From: Corynebacterium ammoniagenes DSM 20306
GTDB taxonomy: Bacteria; Actinomycetota; Actinomycetes; Mycobacteriales; Mycobacteriaceae
Direction of reading: 5' to 3'
NCBI RefSeq assembly: GCF_001941425.1
Contig: NZ_CP009244.1
Span: 1,364,001-1,428,000 of the forward strand
Length of the DNA stretch: 64,000 nucleotides
The notes below the pieces were generated by a model, which ran no database searches, was not told where the DNA came from, and saw only the letters and a program-made list of their open reading frames with translations. Of the stretch, positions 46,062 through 55,273 are shown one piece after another. Numbering within the stretch: position 1 is the stretch's first letter; the number at the start of each line of letters is the position of its first letter. The translations under genes and the position numbers were made by a program.

Positions 46062-49000
46062 CTAAATGATGCCGTGGGCGCGCACCAGTTGGCGGGCTTC
46101 TTCCATCACCAAGTAATAAGTGGTCATGGTGGGAGCCAGTTGCGCGATATCGGCCCACGCCTTCAAGTGCTCAGACTTGATAGGGGTGAAGAACTTCGCG
46201 ATGCCTTTTTGTTCCGCGGCAGCCGCGCGTGAGACATGCGCGGCAGCGACAGAGATATATGGACCCCACGCCCACCAGTTCTTTTGGCGCTGGCCATAGG
46301 TCGCACCAAATTTGCGCAGCAGCACCAGGTGGCGGCGGATATCATCGCCAATAATATTGGCCTCTTGCTCGAAGAGTTCTTGGCGCAGTTCGACAAAACC
46401 CTCGATGTCTTCGAATTTGCGGCGGCGGCGCAACAGCTCAAACCATCCGTGGCGTAGAGCTTTGGCATCGACAATGCCGCGATCACCGGCGATGTCGTTG
46501 AGGGCTTCCACGGCATCGGATAGCGCATTCGCCTGAGCAGCGCTGACGACTTCCTTCATGATCTGCTGGGTATCGCGCAGCGGGGACAGCACCAACGACG
46601 TCGGCTCAGCGGTCTTCGGTGGCAGGTCGGCCGGCACGGCGCCGGTCAGCAGACCAGTGAGATAGTCTCCGCCCGCGTGGTCAATAAAGTCCATGGCGTC
46701 GCGGGCGGCATCGCCGGTGAGGTTGGCATCGATAAGCTCATTGAGCAGCTCCAGCGCATAGACCCAGGCGGTAGCCCGAAAATCGACCATGCGCTCGCCA
46801 TTGGAATGGAAGTCGAAATTAACCAGGCCGTGATACACCGTCAGCGCGGGCTGGTCGCCAACGCGCACATTGGAGCGTCCCAGCGCCTCCAGCATGTGCC
46901 GAGGGTCAGAGTTCACAGTGCGGCGCACCGCAGCGCGCAGGGGACTTAGCAGCGGGTCGTCGACGTTGCGCAGGGCGTACAGGTGGCGCCACAGCGCCGA
47001 TTGCAGTTGCTTGTCGATGCGCTCTTTCTGATTACTCTTCGACAACTGCCACGACAACTGCGCGCCATCAGCGGTGTCAAAGTGGCCTTCCTGGTTGACC
47101 ACGATGGCCGAGAAGGTCGGGCGCTTGGGAGCCTTGGGGATAAAGCCGGCATAAGATTCCACGACGTCGAGAACCAACGGGCCGGCGTCTTGGAGTTCTT
47201 CGGGCACAGGGCAGCTAAGCCCGGCGTCAAACTCCACGCTCCAGGGCTCAATATCGGGCCGGGTGGCAGGCCATAGGAATCCGGCGAGGTCCTTATCGCT
47301 GGAATAGCCTGAAAGCCGCAGGCGTTCCCCGACGATATTGGCGGTGATTTCTGGCACTGCCTCGGTAAAGCGTGCCGTGGTGGCAATGATGACATCCGGG
47401 GTGGCGTGCGCGGCGTAGGCCTTTTCAAATTCTAATTCGGATTCATAGGCCTTGGTCTTGCCGGCGGAATCGAGCTCATCCCAGGTGGCCGCGGCGTTGT
47501 GTGGGTGCCACGCAAGGGTTGCCAGGATCGAGGCGTGCGCTGATTTAAAGGCGGAGCGGATGGCGGCGTTGGTGGTGCTAAAGATCGCGCCGCCGCGCTT
47601 GCGCTTGAGCTGGATGACTTTGACTTTGCGGGAGATCTCATGGGTCAGCAGCAGGGAAGCGGTGCCGCCGATGCCGCCGGGGAAGTTGACGCGGAACTCG
47701 CCGTTCTTGGATAAAGAATCCAAGGTGATGGTATTGGGGAAGTAATCCCAATCCGGTTGCTCGCCGCGCTGGTCGACCGAGTAGGCCAAGGCCTTGGGCA
47801 CCACGACGACATCCAGGTGGTAGTCGGCGGGGTTGGAGATAACGAAGGACTGGGAGCGCTCATCGCGGTCGATGGGCTGGGCGCGATCGAAGGGGAGCTC
47901 GATGTATTTTTCCGAGGTATTGCGCGGCGCGAAATAGGCCTTGGTATAGGCGTTGGCGTCACCGGTTTGGTCGGGGTGGCGGAAGTTTGCGCCCGAGTCG
48001 CCGGTATAGGACACACGCAGGTTAAAACCCTCGGCCATGTTGTAGGTGCGGCGCTCGACAAGCTCGCCGTCGCGCAGCACGTCGATTTCGTAGTGGCCGA
48101 TCCAGGTATCTTCAAAGACGTCATCGAATAGCAGGAAGGGCTCGCCCCCGTACTGGTCGAGCTCGATTTTCTCTTCGACGAGCTCGCGCTCGGGAAGCTC
48201 GCCAGCTTCATAGGCTTCGGCGGTGGTGTCGAGGTAGTAGAGCTCGACGGTCCATTCGGCGCTGTCGTGCACGGGAAGCTGCAGCTTGGGCGAGACGGTG
48301 TAGATGGGGTTGCCATCAACGCCTTCAGCATCGCTGATGCGCCCGGCCGCGTCATACCAGCGCGGGGCATAGAGGTTGCCGATGTGCACCTGCTTGGCGG
48401 TGTGCGCCTTCGAGGTGGAATTGGCGGCGCCGTAGCTTAAGAGCAGCACGCTGGTGATATCGAGGTTGCGGAATTCAAACAGGGACCACTCCGGCCAGGA
48501 GCTGAACTTCAGCTCATCGGCGGGCACGGCGGTGCGGGTGGGAAACGCGTCAGCTTCCTCGACGCGTGCTTCGGGTGCTTCGGCTCCTTCGGCTTCCTGC
48601 GGTTCTTCTACCGGCGCGGCTGCCGCCTCCTCGGCGTCTTCCACGGCATCGGCGGGCAGCTTAAATTTCGTGCCGGTCGGCGCGAGGAAAAGCGCAGTTG
48701 ACGAGGTAATCCGGTTCTGATCCTCGGCGCGGGTGAGGTCGGGATGAAACAGCACCGAGGGGAAGGTGGGATCCACCACGGGAAGGCGGTGGCGTTCGCC
48801 GGTGGCAGAGTTTGTCACCGTGATGCGCGCGGTGGGCTGCACGATGCTTACGCGCTGCGGTTGCGGGCGGCCTTCGTCGTCGAGGGCGGCGGGGATGCGA
48901 AAGCTGTCGAAGCCGGCATCGATAAGCCACTCGATGCGCTCATCATCGCTGGGCATAATGGCAGGCAGGATGAGGTAGAGCTTGCCGGTGTCAGGCTCCA

Positions 49001-49442
49001 GCTGCAGGCGCGGGGCATCGGGCAGCACAGGAGACACGCCATCCAGGGTGACTTCCGCGGGGGTAAGCTCCGCGACGGCATTGATGGCGTCCTTGTTGCG
49101 CGTGCCCAACTGATCCGCAAGGACAGCTTTCAGGGTCGTTTTATTCCGCGAGTGCGCCGCGCCGTTAAAGCGCGCCACTGCCGATACAGCGGGATAGGTT
49201 GCCAAGGTATCGGCGACAGATTCTTGAGCGGCAAGCGCAGCGGTTAGTCCGCGGCCTAATTCCGTGGAGCACCAGTCCAGCTGAGCCTGGGTGAGGTCTA
49301 GGGACTCACAGGCAGCAAGGGCTTGATCGGCCGTCGCCAAGCGCTGTGCCGTATCCGGATAGCGCTGTGCGGCCTGGATGAAGTCTGCAGCAGCAGGAGC
49401 AGTAGGAGCAGGGAACGAAACTGAATTCTGTGAAGTAGTCAA
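46062..49442 (-). CDS. Unrecognised 1126-residue cytoplasmic protein
   Basis: I do not recognise this family. It has no signal peptide or transmembrane segment and no visible Walker, nuclease or protease motif. An N-terminal ~110 residues look helical. A mixed region follows to ~270, then an acidic low-complexity linker at about 275-305 (E, A, P), a beta-rich middle (about 310-650, for example VLLLSYGAANSTSKAH and FNLRVSYTGDSGANFRHPD), and a largely helical C-terminal half rich in W, R and L. Start TTG 49442 with AGGA about 10 bases upstream. It follows the FAD/NAD(P) gene on the same strand after 182 bases, so readthrough from the McbR-type site is possible. Size and solitary position suggest accessory content. 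Confidence 0.75.
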   Translation of the reverse strand: MTTSQNSVSFPAPTAPAAADFIQAAQRYPDTAQRLATADQALAACESLDLTQAQLDWCSTELGRGLTAALAAQESVADTLATYPAVSAVARFNGAAHSRNKTTLKAVLADQLGTRNKDAINAVAELTPAEVTLDGVSPVLPDAPRLQLEPDTGKLYLILPAIMPSDDERIEWLIDAGFDSFRIPAALDDEGRPQPQRVSIVQPTARITVTNSATGERHRLPVVDPTFPSVLFHPDLTRAEDQNRITSSTALFLAPTGTKFKLPADAVEDAEEAAAAPVEEPQEAEGAEAPEARVEEADAFPTRTAVPADELKFSSWPEWSLFEFRNLDITSVLLLSYGAANSTSKAHTAKQVHIGNLYAPRWYDAAGRISDAEGVDGNPIYTVSPKLQLPVHDSAEWTVELYYLDTTAEAYEAGELPERELVEEKIELDQYGGEPFLLFDDVFEDTWIGHYEIDVLRDGELVERRTYNMAEGFNLRVSYTGDSGANFRHPDQTGDANAYTKAYFAPRNTSEKYIELPFDRAQPIDRDERSQSFVISNPADYHLDVVVVPKALAYSVDQRGEQPDWDYFPNTITLDSLSKNGEFRVNFPGGIGGTASLLLTHEISRKVKVIQLKRKRGGAIFSTTNAAIRSAFKSAHASILATLAWHPHNAAATWDELDSAGKTKAYESELEFEKAYAAHATPDVIIATTARFTEAVPEITANIVGERLRLSGYSSDKDLAGFLWPATRPDIEPWSVEFDAGLSCPVPEELQDAGPLVLDVVESYAGFIPKAPKRPTFSAIVVNQEGHFDTADGAQLSWQLSKSNQKERIDKQLQSALWRHLYALRNVDDPLLSPLRAAVRRTVNSDPRHMLEALGRSNVRVGDQPALTVYHGLVNFDFHSNGERMVDFRATAWVYALELLNELIDANLTGDAARDAMDFIDHAGGDYLTGLLTGAVPADLPPKTAEPTSLVLSPLRDTQQIMKEVVSAAQANALSDAVEALNDIAGDRGIVDAKALRHGWFELLRRRRKFEDIEGFVELRQELFEQEANIIGDDIRRHLVLLRKFGATYGQRQKNWWAWGPYISVAAAHVSRAAAAEQKGIAKFFTPIKSEHLKAWADIAQLAPTMTTYYLVMEEARQLVRAHGII

Positions 49443-49497
49443 AAACCTAAAATCCTGAAGTTAAACGCGTGGATAGTGCTCTAATCTGCGGACCGGA

Positions 49498-49532
49498 TGT
49501 GCGCATACTTATGGTAGCTGGGCATGCGCACA
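49498..49532. repeat. Inverted repeat TGTGCGCAT/ATGCGCACA
   Basis: TGTGCGCAT (49498-49506) and its exact complement ATGCGCACA (49524-49532) are 17 bases apart, in the 182-base gap between the FAD/NAD(P) gene and the 1126-residue gene. It could be an operator or a weak terminator; no T run follows. The core ATGCGCAC also flanks the sdaA upstream region. Confidence 0.45.
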
Positions 49533-49624
49533 GGGGCATTAGGTCATGGTTGCGGCAGATTCGATTGAGAGTTTAACTATTTTGCCATACTTCGCGGCCA
49601 AAGCAGATATATGCAGTTCGCAGC

Positions 49625-51604
49625 TTAAATTTTCACACCCGCGGTTAGCAGTAAGCTGCGCGCGACCTTATCGGTTTCTTGCAGCATGAGCGGATTCGTT
49701 CCCGGCATGGGAGAGATAGTGGTGTCTGGCCACTGGGAATAGGTCGGAATGCCGGCCACGTGCAGGCGGGGATCCAAAGATCCATCGCCGTGGATGGTGC
49801 GGCGAGTGGCGTCATCGGTGGCGGGGGAGCCGGTGGGGTTTCCACCGTCCAAAAATGGCGTGAGGCGCTCGGCAATAGACTTTGCCAAGCTATCGCCGGG
49901 GCGACGAACATCGGGCTTGTGCATCCAGGCATCAATTAGCACGGGGGAGTGCACAGCACGCGAGCCAGAGGTCATGATGAACTCCTGCTGCGAGCTCTGC
50001 GGCGGGGTGCCAATGGTCACGGCGGTGCGGTCGCCGACGAAGGTGACGAGGCCGGCGTCGACCAAGGCGAGCAGTTGGCGGGTACGAAACAGCGGTGGGC
50101 CAGAGCCAGCCATTTGGCCCAAGGTCATAAATTCCTTGTACGCGCCGGTGCGGGTCTCCCAGATGAAGCGTCCATTCGAGCCCAGGATGGAGGCCGGTTT
50201 CCGGGCGGCTGAGATGGCCCACAACCCGGCCTTTAGCGGCGAATTGCGGGCGGCAACGGCCTCGCGGATATCGCGCTCCAGGCGGCTAGCGATGCGCGTG
50301 GTCAGCTCACGGGTGGTGAATTCTGCCACGCCCACGCCCTTTTTGGACAACGGTGCAATCCAATCATTGAGCTGGAAAGGTTCGGTTGTCTTTTCTGCCA
50401 GCGACGCGGTGAGCGCCGCCGGCATGGAGCTTGCATCATTGCTGGCAGAGGGAATGGGGGTGGCGTCGATGATTCGTAAGATCTCGTCTAAGTCCACGTT
50501 AAGGCTGTCTGGGCGCACGCGCGCCAGGGTGGTGTAGTACTCCGAGTAGGAATCGCGCACAATGGCAGGCCAGACGATATTGGCGAAATCGATGGACTGC
50601 TCAGCCGCATCTTGGTGCTGCGCGATCACTTCTTGCAGGCGGGCAAGGTTGGCCTTGGGCGGGAGCGAGTGATATTCCGATTTCGGCAGGTAAGGATAGC
50701 CGCGGCCGGAGCCGACATACAGGTGCGGTTCGCGGCCAGAGGAAACGTAGCGCAGCCCGGCGCGCGCGGAGTCGTCGTCGATGAATTCGCCGCCGCGGTC
50801 GATGGTCAGCAGCGCCATGACATCGAAAAAGCCCATGCCCAGTCCACGGACGAGCACGTCGGCTTTATCGGGAACAACGGTCAGGTCTTGCTCGACGGGG
50901 TTGCCGGGTTTTACCCAGGTCAAATTCGAGTTGTGGAAGATTTCTTCTTCCGCATTGGCCGCCGGCTCGGTCCACCCAGAAGCCAGCACGGTGGCGTGTG
51001 CTGTGACTTCCTCGCCGGTCGATAGCCTAATAACATCTGCTTCGTGGCCTTGGTCGATGTGCTCGGCGCGGGCTTGGTGGTTGATAACTTCGGTGCCCGC
51101 GGACAGTTGCGCTAGGGCAACACGCAACACCCAGCGCAGGTAGGCGCCGTATAAGGCGCGGGAGGGGTTGGATTCGGGCACGGTGGCGGCAATTTCTTCC
51201 GCAAAGTCCTCGGCGATGGAAGGGTGCGGCGGGAAGGCATCGAAAAGCTCTTGCTTTGGCTTGTTGATGCCCTCGCGCTCCCCACGCAGCAGCTGAATCC
51301 ACTCGTATTGAATCGGCCCTTCGAGCACGGGCGCGCCGACGGTGGCACCGGGTTCGGTAAACAGGGTGACCGCACCGGCGAGGGTATTCATGCACAGGGT
51401 ATGCGTCTGGTCGGTTTCCCAAATGCGGCCGGCGCCGTGCTGGGCATCATCGATGAGGTGGATGGTCAGCGCAGGGGTGTGGCCGGCTTGGTGCAGGTAA
51501 GAAGCGATGCGCTCGATAATGGAGATTCCGCGGGGTCCTGCACCCACTATGGCAATCGAGGGGTGTGTTGCGAAGGTATTGCCGCTAGTGGGGGTGGAAG
51601 GCAT
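49625..51604 (-). CDS. FAD/NAD(P)-binding oxidoreductase-like protein
   Basis: A 659-residue protein. The dinucleotide loop SIAIVGAGPRGISIIERIA lies at about residues 16-34, and the first ~210 residues match the FAD_NAD_binding_9 type domain (CMNTLAGAVTLF, then VIRLSTGEEVTAHATVLASGW). VLVRGLGMGFFDVMALL is a second loop. The partner substrate domain is not recognised. ATG 51604 begins just ahead of the loop region; the RBS is weak. Transcribed away from a peptide-type ABC operon, with an exact McbR-operator match between them, so both are probably sulfur-regulated. The reaction is unknown. Confidence 0.82.
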   Translation of the reverse strand: MPSTPTSGNTFATHPSIAIVGAGPRGISIIERIASYLHQAGHTPALTIHLIDDAQHGAGRIWETDQTHTLCMNTLAGAVTLFTEPGATVGAPVLEGPIQYEWIQLLRGEREGINKPKQELFDAFPPHPSIAEDFAEEIAATVPESNPSRALYGAYLRWVLRVALAQLSAGTEVINHQARAEHIDQGHEADVIRLSTGEEVTAHATVLASGWTEPAANAEEEIFHNSNLTWVKPGNPVEQDLTVVPDKADVLVRGLGMGFFDVMALLTIDRGGEFIDDDSARAGLRYVSSGREPHLYVGSGRGYPYLPKSEYHSLPPKANLARLQEVIAQHQDAAEQSIDFANIVWPAIVRDSYSEYYTTLARVRPDSLNVDLDEILRIIDATPIPSASNDASSMPAALTASLAEKTTEPFQLNDWIAPLSKKGVGVAEFTTRELTTRIASRLERDIREAVAARNSPLKAGLWAISAARKPASILGSNGRFIWETRTGAYKEFMTLGQMAGSGPPLFRTRQLLALVDAGLVTFVGDRTAVTIGTPPQSSQQEFIMTSGSRAVHSPVLIDAWMHKPDVRRPGDSLAKSIAERLTPFLDGGNPTGSPATDDATRRTIHGDGSLDPRLHVAGIPTYSQWPDTTISPMPGTNPLMLQETDKVARSLLLTAGVKI

Positions 51605-51663
51605 GGAAATATTCGCTCGGCTTTCTTTGGTTTTGGGTGGTGAGGTGCTAATTTGAGAATCTA

Positions 51664-51679
51664 TAGACAGTGTAGTCTA
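51664..51679. promoter_or_regulatory. McbR-type operator (TAGAC-N6-GTCTA)
   Basis: TAGACAGTGTAGTCTA matches the 16-base McbR consensus of C. glutamicum in all ten defined positions. It lies 60 bases upstream of the FAD/NAD(P) gene start and 95 bases upstream of the ABC operon start. A TATAGA element on the minus strand overlaps it, so binding should block that promoter. McbR represses sulfur amino acid metabolism and is relieved when S-adenosylhomocysteine accumulates. Confidence 0.7.
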
Positions 51680-51774
51680 CCCAAAAAAGACAATCCAGTT
51701 CGGTATCTGTTAAGTTTTCTACATCGAATAATAACAACCCATTCAAATCAGCTATAAGAAAGTGACGCGGATTA

Positions 51775-53454
51775 GTGAAACGCATACATCGCCCCGGGAA
51801 TGCACGTGTCCTGGGCGCCTTTGCGGTACTGCTGGCTACCAGTTTGGTGGCCGCATGCACCACAAACGCAGAAAGCGAAGAAGGTGACGTTACGGATACG
51901 GCCGGCATTGAGGCCAATGAAATTACCTACCTCGAGCCTCAGTTTTTCCGTACCTTGTACCCACCGGCGGCGGGCTTTTATCCCAATGGCGCAGTAGTCA
52001 ATCAGATTACGGACCGTTTGTTGTACCAAGACCCGGAGACCTTGGAGCTTTCTCCGTGGATTGCTACCGACCTGCCGGAGATTAACGCCGACGCAACGGA
52101 ATTTACCTTCGATATCCGCACCGATGTCACCTATTCCGATGGCACGCCGCTAACAGCGGAAAACGTGGTGCGCAATATCGACCTGTACGGCCAAGGCGAT
52201 GATGAGCGTCTGCTGAATGTCTCCGAGCAGATTTCCAACTACGAGCGCGGCGAAGTCGTGGATGAAGACACCGTGAAATTCTATTTCTCGGAACCTTCCC
52301 CGGGCTTTGAGCAAGCAGTATCATCCTTCAATGCTGGCTTGCTGGCTGATTCGACGCTGGAATTAGACAATGAGGGCTTTGGCCCCGGCAACGCCGAGGC
52401 GATTATTGGCTCTGGCCCCTTCGTCATCGATGGCGAAAAGCTGGGCACGGACCTGCACCTGTCGGCGCGGGAAGACTACGACTGGGCACCGCCGGCGCAC
52501 GAGCACCAAGGCCGGGCGCGCCTAGATGGCATTAACTATGTGCTGGCGGCGGAAGAATCCATGCGCACGGGTGCGATTACCTCCGACCAGGTGCAAATTG
52601 TGCGGCAGGTATCCGCGCCGCAGGAATCTCACCTGAACGATGCCGGCATCAACGTCGTCTCTCATGGCACCAATGGCATGAATAACCAGCTGGCGTTTCG
52701 CTTTAACGCTTGGCCCTTTGATGACAAAGCCGTGCGTGAGGCCGTGATCCATGGTGTGGACCGCGAGCAGATTATTCACGTGCTCTTTTCCGAGTCTTAC
52801 CCGCTGGCCACCTCCACGATGGCCGAAAATGCGCTGGGCTATAAGGACCAGGGCGATGCCTATGAATTCGATCCAGAGCGCGCAGCACAGCTTCTCGATG
52901 ACGCCGGGTGGGAGCTCGGCAGCGATGGCGTGCGGGTTAAAGATGGCAAACGCTTGAGCATTACCGCCAAGCTCGCGATGCCGCAGCCCCGCTCGCGCGA
53001 GGTGATCACCATGATTCAGGAGCAGCTGAGCAATATCGGCATTGAGCTGCACCTCAACTCCGGTGACCAGGCGACCCAGGATGCGGATTCCAAAGACCCC
53101 AATAAAATCCAGGTGGATCACACCATGGTCGGTCGCGCCGATTATGACGTGATTAAGTCCCACTATTCAGTTGATAACCGCGATTCCTTCATCAACCAAG
53201 ACGACAACGGCAATGTCTTGGACCAGCACTTGGAAGACCTCTTGAGCAACGTGGTCTCTACCGCAGGCGATGAGGGACGTGCGGAGGCTGCTGCAGCAGT
53301 GCAGGACTATGTCACCGAGCAGGCCTATGCCTTGCCCCTATTTGAAGAGCCAGTGGTCTATGCGGTCCAGCCGTATCTCAAGGGCTTTGCCCCGGAGGCC
53401 ATTGGGCGGCCCAGTTTCTATGGTGCGTGGATCGACCACGAGGAGGCACAGTAA
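51775..53454 (+). CDS. Peptide/nickel-type ABC substrate-binding lipoprotein
   Basis: A 559-residue solute-binding protein (SBP_bac_5 family, class C). The signal peptide ends with lipobox LVAA-C28. Family features are LEPQFFRTLYPPAAGFYPNG, FTFDIRTDVTYSDGTPLTAENVVRNI and RFNAWPFDDKAVREAVIHGVDREQI. It resembles the group remembered as the KPN_01854 family (TIGR04028), which occurs beside CMD and alkylhydroperoxidase genes. Start GTG 51775 with AGAAAG about 12 bases upstream. First gene of a five-gene operon; the ligand is probably small and sulfur-related (inference from the McbR site). Confidence 0.88.
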   Translation: MKRIHRPGNARVLGAFAVLLATSLVAACTTNAESEEGDVTDTAGIEANEITYLEPQFFRTLYPPAAGFYPNGAVVNQITDRLLYQDPETLELSPWIATDLPEINADATEFTFDIRTDVTYSDGTPLTAENVVRNIDLYGQGDDERLLNVSEQISNYERGEVVDEDTVKFYFSEPSPGFEQAVSSFNAGLLADSTLELDNEGFGPGNAEAIIGSGPFVIDGEKLGTDLHLSAREDYDWAPPAHEHQGRARLDGINYVLAAEESMRTGAITSDQVQIVRQVSAPQESHLNDAGINVVSHGTNGMNNQLAFRFNAWPFDDKAVREAVIHGVDREQIIHVLFSESYPLATSTMAENALGYKDQGDAYEFDPERAAQLLDDAGWELGSDGVRVKDGKRLSITAKLAMPQPRSREVITMIQEQLSNIGIELHLNSGDQATQDADSKDPNKIQVDHTMVGRADYDVIKSHYSVDNRDSFINQDDNGNVLDQHLEDLLSNVVSTAGDEGRAEAAAAVQDYVTEQAYALPLFEEPVVYAVQPYLKGFAPEAIGRPSFYGAWIDHEEAQ

Positions 53455-54393
53455 ATGACTACCGGAGCATTAGCTCGTCGCATCGGGCAATCCGTCCTGG
53501 TGCTATTTATCACGTTCACCGTGGCGTTCTTCTTACTTTCCGCGCTGCCATCCGATGGCGTCATGGCGCGCTACGGCGCACCGGCGCTGGGACTTTCCCA
53601 AGCAGAAATCGATGGCATTCGCGAGGAGATGGGCATCGATAAGCCCATTCTGGTGCAATTTTTGACCACCCTGGGCGGATTTGTGACCGGCAACTTTGGT
53701 ACCTCCGTGCAATCGGGCACCGCGGTATCGACGATGGTGGCCGAAAACCTGCCTTATACCTTGGCCCTGGCAACCACCTCGGTGGGCCTGGCCATTATCC
53801 TCGCGCTGATTGTCGCGTACCTGGCGACCGTGCCGGGGCTGGGCTTTATCGGAACCTTCTTCCGTAGCCTGCCTTCGCTGCTGGTTTCTTTGCCCGGCTT
53901 TTGGCTGGCGATCCTGCTGCTGCAGTTTTTCTCCTTCCGGCTAGGTTGGGTCTCGGCGATTAACCCCGGCCCAATTGAAGGTCTTATCCTGCCGACGCTG
54001 ACCTTGGTGGTGCCCATGGCGGCCCCGCTGATTCAGGTGCTGATTCGCTCCATCGACGAGGTCAACCAGCTGTCGTTTGTGCAGGTGGTGCGCGCCAAGG
54101 GTGCCTCGGAAGCATGGATTTTCTGGCGCAATGTGCTGCGCAATGCCATTTTGCCGGCGCTGACCATGGTGGGCTTGCTCTTTGGCGAGCTCGTAGGCGG
54201 CGCCGTGGTGACCGAAACCGTCTTTGGCCGCGCGGGCCTGGGCAATATGACCGTGCAGGCGGTGTCCAACCGTGACACTCCCGTGCTGCTGGCCGTGGTC
54301 GTTATCGCTGCCACCGCGTATATCATCATCAACCTCATCGTGGACCTGCTGTATCCAGTCCTTGACGTGCGCTTGCGCAGGAAGGCTCAGTAA
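53455..54393 (+). CDS. ABC transporter permease 1 (DppB-type)
   Basis: A 312-residue inner-membrane permease with about six helices and the long periplasmic-type loop after helix 1 (LGLSQAEIDGIREEMGIDKPILVQF) typical of DppB/OppB. The EAA loop, RAKGASEAWIFWRNVLRNAI, contacts the ATPase. Its ATG follows the previous stop directly, with GAGGAGG 9 bases upstream, so translation is coupled. Confidence 0.92.
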   Translation: MTTGALARRIGQSVLVLFITFTVAFFLLSALPSDGVMARYGAPALGLSQAEIDGIREEMGIDKPILVQFLTTLGGFVTGNFGTSVQSGTAVSTMVAENLPYTLALATTSVGLAIILALIVAYLATVPGLGFIGTFFRSLPSLLVSLPGFWLAILLLQFFSFRLGWVSAINPGPIEGLILPTLTLVVPMAAPLIQVLIRSIDEVNQLSFVQVVRAKGASEAWIFWRNVLRNAILPALTMVGLLFGELVGGAVVTETVFGRAGLGNMTVQAVSNRDTPVLLAVVVIAATAYIIINLIVDLLYPVLDVRLRRKAQ

Positions 54394-55269
54394 ATGACTA
54401 ATCAGACGTCTTCACCCAAGCACGAACAATCCCGGCTGAACTCGACAGCAAAGCGCCCCAAAGCGCACAAGGGACACAACCCGTGGACAACTCCCGGCTC
54501 GATCATCGCGATCATCATCCTTGTCATCGCCTTTGCCTGGGCGCTTTTCCCCAGCCTGTTTACCAACTCTGACCCGTATGCCGGTACCGACGTCGCGCTG
54601 CAGGCACCCAGCGGCGCGCACTGGATGGGCACCGATGCCGTCGGCCGCGATGTCTACACCCGCATTATCTACGGTGCGCAGCAATCCTTATTCGGCGCAC
54701 TAATCGCCGTGGCCGTGGGTCTGGTGCTGGGCACCTTGCTCGGCCTTATCGCCGGCACCCGCGGCGGATGGGTTGACTCCGTCATCATGCGGCTCGTGGA
54801 TGTCCTGCTGTCCATCCCCGGCATCTTGCTGTCGCTGTCGATCATCATCATCCTCGGATTCGGATCGACCAATGCCGCGTTTGCGGTGGGTATGACTTCG
54901 GTGGCTACCTTCGCGCGCTTGGCGCGTTCGCAGGTGATGTCGGTGGCCAAGTCCGACTTTATTGAGGCCGCCTACGGATCCGGCGCCTCGAGCGTGCAGG
55001 TGCTGTTTAAGCACATCCTGCCCAACTCGCTCACCCCGGTGATTGCCCTGGCTACCTTGCAATTCGGCAGCGCCATCTTGCAGCTGGCCATCCTTGGATT
55101 TTTGGGCTACGGCGCACCGCCACCAATCCCCGAGTGGGGCCTGATCATTGCCGATGGCCGCGACTTCGTTGCCACCGCCGGGTGGGTTGTAACCTTCCCA
55201 GGTTTGGCGATTATCGCCGTGGTCATGTCCGCCAACCACCTCTCCCACAACATCCACACGGAGGCCTAA
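54394..55269 (+). CDS. ABC transporter permease 2 (DppC-type)
   Basis: A 291-residue permease with a hydrophilic ~30-residue N-terminus, helix 1 at about 33-55, the DppC-type segment APSGAHWMGTDAVGRDVYTRIIYGAQQSL, and the EAA loop EAAYGSGASSVQVLFKHILPNSL. It completes the membrane pore with permease 1. ATG immediately follows the preceding stop, with AGGAAGG upstream. Confidence 0.92.
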   Translation: MTNQTSSPKHEQSRLNSTAKRPKAHKGHNPWTTPGSIIAIIILVIAFAWALFPSLFTNSDPYAGTDVALQAPSGAHWMGTDAVGRDVYTRIIYGAQQSLFGALIAVAVGLVLGTLLGLIAGTRGGWVDSVIMRLVDVLLSIPGILLSLSIIIILGFGSTNAAFAVGMTSVATFARLARSQVMSVAKSDFIEAAYGSGASSVQVLFKHILPNSLTPVIALATLQFGSAILQLAILGFLGYGAPPPIPEWGLIIADGRDFVATAGWVVTFPGLAIIAVVMSANHLSHNIHTEA

Positions 55270-55273
55270 GAGC

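Noticed and set aside
49443..49624. Insertion-sequence end or attachment site suggested by the inverted repeat before the 1126-residue gene
   Set aside because: No transposase or integrase, no target duplication and no second copy of the end was found.
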